DNA of 64,000 bases from Nocardioides sp. CFH 31398 (GTDB lineage Bacteria; Actinomycetota; Actinomycetes; Propionibacteriales; Nocardioidaceae), in the NCBI RefSeq assembly GCF_022436705.1, contig NZ_JAKUHT010000003.1, forward strand, positions 310,001 through 374,000, given 5' to 3'. The notes below the pieces were generated by a model that searched no databases, had not been told where the DNA came from, and saw only the letters and a program-made list of their open reading frames with translations. Position numbers and translations under genes: made by a program. Of this stretch, positions 55,479 to 63,378 are shown piece by piece. Every line of letters begins with the position of its first letter. Position 1 is the stretch's first letter.

Positions 55479-56509
55479 CCGCGAAGCAGCCGCCCCGCCG
55501 GGGTCTGGGCCGTGGCCTGGGCTCCCTGATCCCCACCGCGCCGGCCGCGGAGCGTGAGCAGGTTTCACGTGAAACAGCGACGGGCCCGAGCCCGGTGTCC
55601 CCGACGGCACGGACAGCACCACCGGCACCGACGGGGTCGTCGTCACAGGCTGTTTCACGTGAAACCGACGCCGTCGAGACCACCTGGACCGACGACTCGG
55701 GTGCGTTCTTCGCCGAGCTGCCGATCGCCCAGGTCGTTCCCAACCCGCGGCAGCCGCGCACCGTCTTCGAGGAGGAGGCGATGGCCGAGCTCGTGCACTC
55801 GATCGGCGAGATCGGCCTCCTCCAGCCGGTCGTCGTCCGGCCGACGGGCGACGAGACGTACGAGCTGGTCATGGGGGAGCGGCGCTGGCGGGCGAGCCAG
55901 GCCGCCGGCCTGGAGCGGATCCCGGCCATCGTGCGGGAGACCGGCGACGACGACATGCTCCGCGACGCCCTCCTGGAGAACCTCCACCGCTCGCAGCTGA
56001 ACCCCCTGGAGGAGGCCGCGGCCTACGGGCAGCTGCTCGAGGACTTCGGATGCACCCACGACGAGCTGGCGCAGCGCATCGGCCGGTCACGGCCGCAGAT
56101 CAGCAACACGCTGCGCCTGCTCCGGCTGAGCCCCGCCGTGCAGCGGCGCGTGGCTGCGGGGGTGCTGTCTGCCGGCCACGCCCGGTCGCTGCTGGCCGTC
56201 GACGACCCCGCGCTGCAGGACCGGCTGGCGTCCCGCGTGGTCGCGGAGGGGATCAGCGTCCGTGCGCTGGAGGAGATCGTCGCGGTGGGCGAGCAGGGGA
56301 GCGGCACCCGTCGTCCCCGCCGGCGCGCCGAGCCCGACCCCGGCCTGGCCGACGTGGCCGAACGGCTGGGCGACCGTCTCGAGACCCGCGTCAAGGTCGA
56401 CATGGGGCGCAGCCACGGGCGCGTCACGATCGACTTCGCCTCGGTGGAGGACCTGCGACGGATCGCGGACGTCATCGACCCCCGCAACCGGACCGACCGG
56501 CCCATCTGA
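55475..56509 (+). CDS. parB: Chromosome partitioning protein ParB (Spo0J)
   Basis: 344 residues. The N-terminus '[13 protein letters not shown]' carries basic residues likely to stimulate ParA. The CTPase/N-domain has '[20 protein letters not shown]', '[20 protein letters not shown]' and '[20 protein letters not shown]'. The helix-turn-helix '[20 protein letters not shown]' reads parS, and the C-terminal ~60 residues dimerise. Two parS sites lie within its own N-terminal coding part, each read as V-S-R-E-T. ATG 55475 overlaps the parA stop. Confidence 0.96.
   Translation: MTAKQPPRRGLGRGLGSLIPTAPAAEREQVSRETATGPSPVSPTARTAPPAPTGSSSQAVSRETDAVETTWTDDSGAFFAELPIAQVVPNPRQPRTVFEEEAMAELVHSIGEIGLLQPVVVRPTGDETYELVMGERRWRASQAAGLERIPAIVRETGDDDMLRDALLENLHRSQLNPLEEAAAYGQLLEDFGCTHDELAQRIGRSRPQISNTLRLLRLSPAVQRRVAAGVLSAGHARSLLAVDDPALQDRLASRVVAEGISVRALEEIVAVGEQGSGTRRPRRRAEPDPGLADVAERLGDRLETRVKVDMGRSHGRVTIDFASVEDLRRIADVIDPRNRTDRPI
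55561..55576. promoter_or_regulatory. parS site 2 (inside parB)
   Basis: GGTTTCACGTGAAACA, one mismatch from the parS consensus; identical to site 1. Confidence 0.95.
55651..55666. promoter_or_regulatory. parS site 3 (inside parB)
   Basis: TGTTTCACGTGAAACC, one mismatch (last base) from the parS consensus. It is 90 bases after site 2. Confidence 0.95.
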
Positions 56510-56540
56510 GCCCACATGGCCGACATGTCGACAAAATCAC

Positions 56541-56588
56541 TCATCGACTCATCGACTCGTCGACCTGACGACACGTCGACCTGTCGGC
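56541..56588. repeat. 8-bp periodic TCGAC-rich tract after parB
   Basis: Consecutive octamers TCATCGAC, TCATCGAC, TCGTCGAC, CTGACGAC, ACGTCGAC and CTGTCGGC share the pattern xCxxCGAC or close to it. The tract lies in the 95-base gap between the convergent parB and acyltransferase genes. Related ATGTCGAC octamers occur just upstream (56525-56532) and inside dnaA (50503-50510). No clear hairpin terminator is formed. Confidence 0.5.
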
Positions 56589-56604
56589 TCAGGTCGAGCG
56601 GTGC

Positions 56605-57372
56605 TCAGGACTTCCTGGCGCGCTTCTCGGCCCGCCGGCGGGCGCGTTCGCGCTTCTCCTCGGCGTCGAGGTGGGCGGCCTCCTCGGGCGTCGGCGCCCC
56701 ACCGCCGTACGACGCCGGCAGCCACCACGCCCCGGGCGGGCAGCCGTCGGGGTAGTCCTCGATGGTGCGCGCGAGCAGCTCCTGCATGCGCGTCCGCAGG
56801 GCCGCGGTCTCGCCGACCGGGTCGCTGCCGTCGGGGTGCAGCGGCTCCCCGACGGTGAGCGAGATCGTCTTGCCCCGCGAGAAGTCGCGAGGATGGCCCT
56901 TGGTGAGCATCCGCTGCGTGCCCCACATGACGCAGGGCACGAGGGGCACCCCGGCCTCGGCGGCGAGCCGCACCGCGCCGGTCTTGAGCTCCTTGACCTC
57001 CATGGACCGCGAGATGGTGGCCTCGGGGAAGAGTCCCACGACCTCGCCCGCGGCGAGCATGTCGATCGCGGCCTGGTAGGACGCCAGCCCCTCCGCGCGG
57101 TCGACCTCGATGTGGTGCAGCGACCGCATCAGCGGTCCGCCCAGGGGGTGGTCGAAGATCTCCCGCTTGGCCATGAAGCGGACGAGCCGCTTCGAGGGCT
57201 GCGCCGCGAGCCCCCCGTAGATGAAGTCGACGTACCCGATGTGGTTGTAGGCGACGAGCGCACCGCCCTCGGCCGGGATGTTCTCGGCGCCGGTGATGAC
57301 GAACCTCTGGCCGAGGATCCGGAAGGCCGTCTTGGCGGCGACGACGATCGGGGGGTAGGTCAGGTCACGCAC
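56605..57372 (-). CDS. PlsC-family 1-acyl-sn-glycerol-3-phosphate acyltransferase
   Basis: 255 residues. H-x4-D motif in 'VAYNHIGYVDFIYGGLAAQ' (about residue 46), 'MAKREIFDHPLGGPLMRSLH', 'LFPEATISRSMEVKELKTGA' (substrate-binding motif III with E), and 'VPLVPCVMWGTQ'. It makes phosphatidic acid at the membrane. The C-terminal ~30 residues are a very basic, coiled helix. GTG 57372 overlaps the ligase stop by 8 bases, so it is coupled to it. Confidence 0.92.
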   Translation of the reverse strand: MRDLTYPPIVVAAKTAFRILGQRFVITGAENIPAEGGALVAYNHIGYVDFIYGGLAAQPSKRLVRFMAKREIFDHPLGGPLMRSLHHIEVDRAEGLASYQAAIDMLAAGEVVGLFPEATISRSMEVKELKTGAVRLAAEAGVPLVPCVMWGTQRMLTKGHPRDFSRGKTISLTVGEPLHPDGSDPVGETAALRTRMQELLARTIEDYPDGCPPGAWWLPASYGGGAPTPEEAAHLDAEEKRERARRRAEKRARKS

Positions 57373-58351
57373 GGGCGGGGCCCCTCCGGACGGCGACGTC
57401 GACGAGCTCCGCGCAGAGGGCGCCGAGCTCGAGGCCGTCGGCCTGGACGGCGAGCGGGACGGTCGACGTCTCGGTGAACCCCGGCGCCACGTTGGCCTCG
57501 AGGAACCAGACGGTGCCCTCGTCGTCGACGATGAGGTCCGAGCGGGACACGTCGCGCAACCCGAGGGTCTCGTGGACGAGGAGCGCGACCCGGGCGCACT
57601 CGGCGGCCTGGTCCTGCGGCAGCGTCGCGGGCACCTGGAACTCCGTCGACCCCGCGGTGTAGCGGGCCGTGTAGTCGTAGACACCGCCGTCGGGGTGGAT
57701 CGAGACCGGCGACAGGGCCCGTGGACCGTCTCCGGTGTCCACCACGCCCACCGCGACCTCCGTGCCGACCACGAACCGCTCCGCGAGGGCGAGCGCGCCG
57801 TACGCGAACGCGTCGACCATCGCGTGGGGCAGGTCGGCGGGGGAGCGGACGACGCTGCAGCCGAGCGCGGAACCGCTCCGCGCGGGCTTCACCATGAGCG
57901 GCAGGCCCAGACGGTCCGTGAGCGCCGACATGACGGCCGCCGCCCCGAGCTCCCGGAACGTCTCGTGGGGCAGGCAGACCGACGGCGGGGTGTGGACGCC
58001 CGCGGCCTCGACGAGGGCCTTGGCGGTCGGCTTGTCGAACGCCGAGCGGCAGGCCGTGGGCCGCGCACCGACGTAGGGGAGGTCGAGGAGCTCGAGCACC
58101 TCCCGGATCGCGCCGTCCTCGCCGGTCTCGCCGTGCAGCATGGGGACGACGCAGGACGGCGGGTCCTCCGCCAGCCGGGGGAGCAGGGTGGAGTCCGCGT
58201 CGAGCTGCTCGACGTCGAGGCCGGCGCCGCGCATGGCGTCGGCGACGCGCCGCCCGGAGCGCAGCGACACGTCGCGCTCGTGGGAGAGCCCGCCCGCGAC
58301 GACGACGACGCGCCCGGTGCTCGCACCGGTGCTGGGGTCCGTCTGGGTCAT
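57365..58351 (-). CDS. D-alanine--D-alanine ligase family ATP-grasp protein
   Basis: 328 residues. The N-domain has 'VVVAGGLSHERDVSLRSGRR' (the G-G-x-S-x-E-R-x-V-S-L-x-S motif). The ATP-grasp core has 'PLMVKPARSGSALGCSVVRS' and 'VWFLEANVAPGFTETSTVPL', where the usual E-x-N-x-x-P-G-x-T is kept. Canonical Ddl makes D-Ala-D-Ala for peptidoglycan. Divergence from typical Ddl in the substrate loop ('DYTARYTAGSTEF') leaves open a different D-amino-acid partner. ATG 58351; it lies 9 bases after the aminotransferase. Confidence 0.85.
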   Translation of the reverse strand: MTQTDPSTGASTGRVVVVAGGLSHERDVSLRSGRRVADAMRGAGLDVEQLDADSTLLPRLAEDPPSCVVPMLHGETGEDGAIREVLELLDLPYVGARPTACRSAFDKPTAKALVEAAGVHTPPSVCLPHETFRELGAAAVMSALTDRLGLPLMVKPARSGSALGCSVVRSPADLPHAMVDAFAYGALALAERFVVGTEVAVGVVDTGDGPRALSPVSIHPDGGVYDYTARYTAGSTEFQVPATLPQDQAAECARVALLVHETLGLRDVSRSDLIVDDEGTVWFLEANVAPGFTETSTVPLAVQADGLELGALCAELVDVAVRRGPARA

Positions 58352-58360
58352 GACCGCCTC

Positions 58361-59680
58361 TCAGGCCTGGTCGCTGCCGGGACCGTCGTACCGGCTGCGG
58401 GTGAGTGCCTCGTGGGTGCCGGTGGCGCCGAAGGTCGCCCGCAGCTCCATCTCCTCCTCGAGCACGCCCGCGAGGCGACGCACGCCCTCGCGGATCCGCT
58501 CGGGGGTGGGGTAGCAGAACGAGAGCCGCATCGCGGAGCTGCCGAAGCCGTCGGCGAAGAAGGCGGTGCCGGGCACGTAGGCCACGCGGGCGGTCACGGC
58601 CCGCGGCAGCATCGCCTTGGTGTCGACGCCCGGCGGGACCGTCAGCCACACGTAGAAGCCGCCGGAGGGCACCGTCCAGGAGCACCCGGGCGGCATCAGG
58701 TCCTCGAGGGCGTCGACCATGGCGTCGCGGCGCTCGCGGTACATCTCGCGGAACTGCTTCACCTGGCCCTGCCAGTCGTGCTCGCGCAGGTAGGACGACA
58801 CCGCCATCTGCGAGAACGACGGGGGGCACAGCGTCGCGGACTCCTGGGCCAGGACCAGCTTCTCCCGCACCGCGTGCGGCGCGAGCGCCCAGCCGACCCG
58901 GAAGCCCGGGGCGAACGTCTTGGAGAACGAGCCCAGGTAGATGACGCCCTCGGCCTCGTCGGCGCGCAGCGCGCGCATCGGCGCCTGGTCGAAGCCGAGC
59001 AGGCCGTACGGGTTGTCCTCCAGGATCAGGACGTCCGCCTCGCGGCAGATCTCGAGGATCTCGGGGCGGCGCTCCGCGGACAGGGTCACGCCGGCGGGGT
59101 TGTGGAAGTTCGGGATCGTGTACAGGAACTTGATGCGGCGCCCCGCCTCGCACAGCGAGGCGATCGCCGCCCGCAGCGCGTCGGGCCGCAACCCGTGCTC
59201 GTCCATCTCGGCGTGGACGACCTCGCACTCGAACGCCTTGAACACCCCCAGCGCCCCGACGTACGACGGCGCCTCGCAGATCACGACGTCGCCCGGGTCG
59301 CAGAAGATCCGGGTGACGAGGTCGACGGCCTGCTGGGAGCCGACCGTCACGACCACGTCGTCCGGGTGGGCGGAGATGCCCTCCAGGGCCATGACCTCGC
59401 AGATCTGCTCGCGCAGCTCCGGGGTGCCCTGCCCGGAGCCGTACTGCAGGGCGGTGGGCCCGGCGTCGCTGATGAGGTCGGCGATGGCGCCGCCGACGAC
59501 GTCGAGCGGCAGCCCGGAGATGTTGGGCATGCCCCCGGCGAGGGACACGACCTCGGGCCGGGACGCGACGGAGAAGAGCGCACGGATCTCCGAGGCGGTC
59601 ATCCCGGCGGTGCGCGCGGCGTAGCGGTCGACGTAGGAGTCGAGGCGCGTGCGTCCGGTGGGTGCGGGGGTGTGGTCCAT
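58361..59680 (-). CDS. PLP-dependent aminotransferase class I/II (aminoadipate/aromatic type)
   Basis: 439 residues, fold type I. 'VVSLAGGMPNISGLPLDVVG' near the N-terminus, 'TALQYGSGQGTPELREQICE', and 'IYLGSFSKTFAPGFRVGWAL' with the Schiff-base Lys. The lack of a GntR domain separates it from MocR regulators; similar enzymes include LysN/ARO8-type aminotransferases. ATG 59680. It is upstream of the D-Ala ligase homologue in the same direction, so a role in supplying an amino acid for the wall or for general amino-acid metabolism is possible but not shown. Confidence 0.9.
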   Translation of the reverse strand: MDHTPAPTGRTRLDSYVDRYAARTAGMTASEIRALFSVASRPEVVSLAGGMPNISGLPLDVVGGAIADLISDAGPTALQYGSGQGTPELREQICEVMALEGISAHPDDVVVTVGSQQAVDLVTRIFCDPGDVVICEAPSYVGALGVFKAFECEVVHAEMDEHGLRPDALRAAIASLCEAGRRIKFLYTIPNFHNPAGVTLSAERRPEILEICREADVLILEDNPYGLLGFDQAPMRALRADEAEGVIYLGSFSKTFAPGFRVGWALAPHAVREKLVLAQESATLCPPSFSQMAVSSYLREHDWQGQVKQFREMYRERRDAMVDALEDLMPPGCSWTVPSGGFYVWLTVPPGVDTKAMLPRAVTARVAYVPGTAFFADGFGSSAMRLSFCYPTPERIREGVRRLAGVLEEEMELRATFGATGTHEALTRSRYDGPGSDQA

Positions 59681-59778
59681 GGCCTCCCTAGCATGGACGA
59701 TGAGGCCCCGCCCCGCACGCCCGGGTCGGGGGCCGGAACACCGGTCGGCCCGCGCCGGCCGTCCGGAGGGAGGCAGCT

Positions 59779-60438
59779 GTGGTGTCGCGCAGGACAGTGG
59801 CCCTGGGGCCCGCCCACGTGGAGGCGCTGGAGACGCTCGCCGCCTGCACCGGCTGGCTCCGCGCCCCCGGTGGTGCCGGCGACGGCAAGGCCGACTGGGT
59901 GCGGGCCACCACGGCGGACTGGGGGACCTGCGGCCTGGTCGCCCTGGCCGCCGAGGAGCCGGTCGGGTACGTTGTCTACGCGCCGCCCGCGCACCTGCCG
60001 GGCCTCGCCCGGCTGCCGACCGCCCCGCCCTCGCCCGACGCGCTCGTGCTGGCGGAGGTGTGGGTCGACCCGGCCCACCGCGGCGGGGGCCTGGGCCGCC
60101 ACCTCGTGCGGGCCGGCGTGCGCGACCTCGTCGACCGCTACGGCGCCCGGGCGCCCGCCCTCGAGACGTTCGCCCGCGCGGGGGACACGAGGGACCGGCG
60201 GGACACGGGTGGGACCGACGGGCCGGACGCCGACGACCCGTGCCTGCGGTCCATCGGCTTCTGTGAAGCGCTGGGCTTCATCGAGCGACGGGCGCACCCC
60301 GTGGTGACGCGGATGCGGCTCGAGCCCCGCGCCGCCCTCGACTGGCGCGGCGGCGTGGAGCACGCCCTCGAGCGGCTGCGGGCCGGCGTCCGGCCGGCCC
60401 CGGGCGCGGCGGCGGGCATGACACGGCCCCGGGCATGA
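59779..60438 (+). CDS. GNAT family N-acetyltransferase
   Basis: 219 residues. The acetyl-CoA-binding motif A is 'LAEVWVDPAHRGGGLGRHLV' (about 93-112) with R-G-x-G-x-G-R. Motif B-like 'LRSIGFCEALGFIERRAHPV' lies near 155-175. A hydrophilic insert rich in Asp/Arg ('DTRDRRDTGGTDGPDADD') lies between them. The acceptor is unknown. GTG 59779 with a GGAGG-like sequence upstream. It is divergent from the aminotransferase (98 bases) and ends at a strong terminator. Confidence 0.88.
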   Translation: MVSRRTVALGPAHVEALETLAACTGWLRAPGGAGDGKADWVRATTADWGTCGLVALAAEEPVGYVVYAPPAHLPGLARLPTAPPSPDALVLAEVWVDPAHRGGGLGRHLVRAGVRDLVDRYGARAPALETFARAGDTRDRRDTGGTDGPDADDPCLRSIGFCEALGFIERRAHPVVTRMRLEPRAALDWRGGVEHALERLRAGVRPAPGAAAGMTRPRA

Positions 60439-60439
60439 C

Positions 60440-60471
60440 ACAGCCCCGGGGGGCGGACCCCCCGGGGCTGT
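60440..60471. terminator. Bidirectional terminator between GNAT gene and trxA
   Basis: ACAGCCCCGGGGGG (60440-60453) pairs with CCCCCCGGGGCTGT (60458-60471), giving a 14-bp perfect stem with a 4-base loop. It starts 2 bases after the GNAT stop and lies 32 bases beyond the end of the minus-strand trxA. Confidence 0.88.
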
Positions 60472-60502
60472 CGTGACGCGCGATCGCGTCGTGGCCGGTG
60501 TC

Positions 60503-60829
60503 TCAGGCGATGAAGGAGTCGAGCTCCTTCAGCATCGCGGCCTTCGGCTTCGCACCGACGATGCTCTTCACGACCTCGCCGCCGGAGTAGACGTTGATGG
60601 TCGGGATGCCGGTGACGCGGTACGACGCGGGCGTGACGGGGTTCTCGTCGACGTTCATCTTCAGGAAGGTGATCTTGTCGCCGTGCGCGTCGGCGATCTC
60701 GTCGAGGATGGGGGCCACCTGACGGCACGGGCCGCACCACTCCGCCCAGAAGTCGACCAGCACGGGCTTGTCGGACTGCAGGACCTGGGTGTCGAACTCG
60801 GCGTCGGTGACGGCGGGGATGTTGGCCAT
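60503..60829 (-). CDS. trxA: Thioredoxin
   Basis: 108 residues with the redox motif 'FWAEWCGPCRQVAPIL', the cis-Pro in 'VTGIPTINVYSGGE', and the usual length. A cytosolic disulfide reductase, reduced by the TrxB gene 74 bases upstream. ATG 60829. The trxB-trxA order next to sigM and its anti-sigma gene matches the mycobacterial sigM-rsmA-trxB2-trxC block. Confidence 0.97.
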   Translation of the reverse strand: MANIPAVTDAEFDTQVLQSDKPVLVDFWAEWCGPCRQVAPILDEIADAHGDKITFLKMNVDENPVTPASYRVTGIPTINVYSGGEVVKSIVGAKPKAAMLKELDSFIA

Positions 60830-60903
60830 CGGTGCTCCTCGGGTGTCTCGGGTGTGTCTCGGTGTGTACGAGCAGAACGCCGGGGGTACCGGCTTTCTTC
60901 CGC

Positions 60904-61923
60904 TCAGGCGCTGACGCCCACCTGGGCCTCGGTCGTCTGGGCGCCGTCCACGGCCGGCGCGCCGGCCTGCTCGCGGTCGGCGAGGTAGCGCTCGGCGTCC
61001 AGCGCCGCGGCGCAGCCGGTGCCGGCGGCGGTGATCGCCTGGCGGTAGCGGTGGTCGACGAGGTCCCCGGAGGCGAACACGCCCGACAGGTTCGTGGCGG
61101 TGGAGTCGGGCGCGACGAGCACGTAGCCCTCGTCGTCCAGGTCGACCTGGCCGACCAGCAGCTCCGAGCGGGGGTCGTGGCCGATGGCGATGAACAGGCC
61201 GGTGACCGCGAGCGGGCGCTCCGAGCCGTCCTTCGTCGAGCGGAGGGTCAGGCCCTCGAGGCGGTCGGTGCCGTCGATGGAGGCGACCTCGGTGTCCCAC
61301 ACGATCTCCAGCTTGGGATCGGCGAACGCCCGCTCCTGCATGATCTTGGAGGCGCGCAGCTCGTCGCGGCGGTGCAGCAGGTAGACCTTCTTCGCGAAGC
61401 GGGTGAGGAAGGTGGCCTCCTCGATGGCGGAGTCGCCGCCGCCCACGACCGCGATCTCCTGGTCGCGGAAGAAGAACCCGTCGCAGGTCGCGCACCACGA
61501 GACGCCGCGACCGGAGAACTCGGCCTCGTTCGGCAGGCCCAGCTTCTTGTACGCCGAGCCGGTGGCCAGCACGACGGAGTGGGCCCGGAACTCGCCGTCG
61601 GCGGTGCGGACCACCTTGACGTCGCCGGTCAGGTCGACCTCGACCACGTCGTCGGGGACCAGCTCGGCGCCGAACCGCTCGGCCTGGGCGCGCATCTCGT
61701 CCATCAGCGCGGGACCCATGATGCCGTCGCGGAACCCCGGGAAGTTCTCGACCTCGGTGGTGTTCATCAGCGCGCCGCCGGCGGTGACCGAGCCCTCGAA
61801 GACGAGGGGCTCGAGGTTCGCGCGGGCGGCGTACACGGCTGCGGTGTAGCCGGCCGGGCCGGAACCGACGACGATCACGTGGCGGACGTCGGGGGCGGTC
61901 GCGGCCTGCTCGGGCTTGCTCAT
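60904..61923 (-). CDS. trxB: Thioredoxin reductase
   Basis: 339 residues. FAD motif '[20 protein letters not shown]', active-site '[14 protein letters not shown]' (C-A-T-C), NADPH motif '[15 protein letters not shown]', and the C-terminal FAD motif '[20 protein letters not shown]'. It reduces thioredoxin with NADPH. ATG 61923; in the same direction as the sigM operon, 88 bases after the anti-sigma gene. Confidence 0.97.
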   Translation of the reverse strand: MSKPEQAATAPDVRHVIVVGSGPAGYTAAVYAARANLEPLVFEGSVTAGGALMNTTEVENFPGFRDGIMGPALMDEMRAQAERFGAELVPDDVVEVDLTGDVKVVRTADGEFRAHSVVLATGSAYKKLGLPNEAEFSGRGVSWCATCDGFFFRDQEIAVVGGGDSAIEEATFLTRFAKKVYLLHRRDELRASKIMQERAFADPKLEIVWDTEVASIDGTDRLEGLTLRSTKDGSERPLAVTGLFIAIGHDPRSELLVGQVDLDDEGYVLVAPDSTATNLSGVFASGDLVDHRYRQAITAAGTGCAAALDAERYLADREQAGAPAVDGAQTTEAQVGVSA

Positions 61924-62011
61924 CGTGGTGCTGCTCCTCGGATCGTGTGCACGCCGCGCGGGGTGGTGCTCGGCGCTACGGGGTCAACCGATGCTAGGCC
62001 AGCGATGTTCC

Positions 62012-62716
62012 TCAGTCCGCGGGGACGACGAGCGTGGCCAGCGGCGTCTCCCCGACCTCCTCGCCGGGACCGCAGGGGTGCAGCGCGACGGTGCGGCGTC
62101 CGCCCGTGGCCCCGGAGACGAGCAGCTCGGCCCGGCTGCCGTCGGCGAGGACCCGGACGACCTCCTGGCCCTCGGCGGCGGGCGCGCACCGGGCGCGGGC
62201 GGCGGACAGGACGCCGGCGGTCCGCAGGGCCCGGGTGACGTCGGCGGCGAGCGTGGGCCCGGTGCGGACCCGGGGGAGGGGGGCCCGCGCGCCCATGACG
62301 CTCGGTCCGCGCTCCTCCTGCCCCTCGGCGTCCGGCGCGCCGGGACCGCTGGACCCGCCGTCGGAGCCGGCCGACCCGTCGGCGCTCCCGGCGCCGTCGG
62401 CGACCTCGGCGCCGTCGGGTCCGCCGACCGGCAGCCCGTCCGTCCCGATCCCCACGGCGCCGACGCCGACCCCGGCGACGACGACCACCGCGGCGGCCAG
62501 CAGGCCGGTGCGGCGCCGCCGCCGGCGGCGCGCGTCCAGGTCGACGACACGGTCCACGTCGGGGGTCCCCGAGCCCCCCGGCGGGGACTCCGCCGCGAGC
62601 GCGGCGTCGATCCGGGCGACCACGTCGGCGGGGACGGGCTCGTCGTGGCGCGCGGCGGCGAGCAGACGACGCACCTCGTCCTCGGCGCGCTGCCCGACCT
62701 CGGGCTCGTCGGTCAC
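62012..62716 (-). CDS. Anti-sigma factor candidate for SigM (single-TM protein)
   Basis: 234 residues. A cytosolic N-terminal part (1-65, 'AEDEVRRLLAAARHDEPVPA' and a basic 'ARRRRRRR' stop signal), one TM helix (about 70-90), a Gly/Ser/Ala-rich extracytoplasmic linker, and a C-terminal domain with two Cys ('ARCAPAAEG' and 'ALHPCGPGEE') that may form a disulfide. The position right after an ECF sigma gene (GTG 62716 overlaps its stop) is that of RsmA in mycobacteria. No canonical zinc anti-sigma H-x3-C-x2-C motif is seen, so sigma binding is inferred from context. Confidence 0.7.
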   Translation of the reverse strand: MTDEPEVGQRAEDEVRRLLAAARHDEPVPADVVARIDAALAAESPPGGSGTPDVDRVVDLDARRRRRRRTGLLAAAVVVVAGVGVGAVGIGTDGLPVGGPDGAEVADGAGSADGSAGSDGGSSGPGAPDAEGQEERGPSVMGARAPLPRVRTGPTLAADVTRALRTAGVLSAARARCAPAAEGQEVVRVLADGSRAELLVSGATGGRRTVALHPCGPGEEVGETPLATLVVPAD

Positions 62717-63378
62717 GACGGCGTCCTCCCCTGCTGGTGGTCCTGTCCTTCGACGTCCGCGGCGGCGTCCCGGTTCCCGGCCCCGTCGGCCACCCCGAGG
62801 AGCACCGCGAGCCGGGCGCGGCCGCGGGAGCAGCGTGACTTCACGGTGCCGGGGGCGCAGTCGAGGACCTGCGCGGCCTCGGCGACCGAGTACCCCTCCA
62901 TGTCGACCAGCACCAGGCTGGCCCGCTGCTCGGGGGGCAGGGTGGCGAGGGCCGCGAGGACGACGTCCCGCTGCTCCGACGCGAGGGCCGCGCCCTCGGG
63001 GTCGACGGGGGCCGGACGACCGCCCGGGCCGTCGAGGGGCACGAGCCGGTCGGCGCCCTCACCGGTGGGCAGGGGGTCCGCGGCGCGGACCCGGCGCGCC
63101 CGCAGCCGGTCGAGGCAGGCGTTCACCACGACGCGGTGCAGCCAGGTGGTGACGGCGGCGTCGCCGCGGTAGGACCCGGCCCGCCGGTAGGCCGCGACCA
63201 GGCCGTCCTGCAGCCCGTCCGCCGCCTCTTCGGGCTCGCCGGTCGTCCGGAGCGCGACCGCCCAGAGCCGGTCGCGGTGCCGGGCGACGAGGACGCCGAA
63301 CGCGTCAGGGTCGCCGGCGACGTGGGCGGCGAGCAGCGCCCGGTCGTCGGGCCCGTCGTGACCGCCGGGGTCGGTCAT
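62713..63378 (-). CDS. sigM: ECF RNA polymerase sigma factor SigM
   Basis: 221 residues. Region 2: 'AFGVLVARHRDRLWAVALRT' and 'AADGLQDGLVAAYRRAGSYR' with 'VTTWLHRVVVNACLDRLRAR'. Region 4: 'TLPPEQRASLVLVDMEGYSV' and 'APGTVKSRCSRGRARLAVLL'. In mycobacteria SigM answers envelope and redox stress. The D-A-F-G-x-L-V-x-R-H start fits the SigM group. ATG 63378 overlaps the stop of the upstream gene (ATGA), and its own stop overlaps the anti-sigma GTG, so three genes are translationally linked. Confidence 0.92.
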   Translation of the reverse strand: MTDPGGHDGPDDRALLAAHVAGDPDAFGVLVARHRDRLWAVALRTTGEPEEAADGLQDGLVAAYRRAGSYRGDAAVTTWLHRVVVNACLDRLRARRVRAADPLPTGEGADRLVPLDGPGGRPAPVDPEGAALASEQRDVVLAALATLPPEQRASLVLVDMEGYSVAEAAQVLDCAPGTVKSRCSRGRARLAVLLGVADGAGNRDAAADVEGQDHQQGRTPS

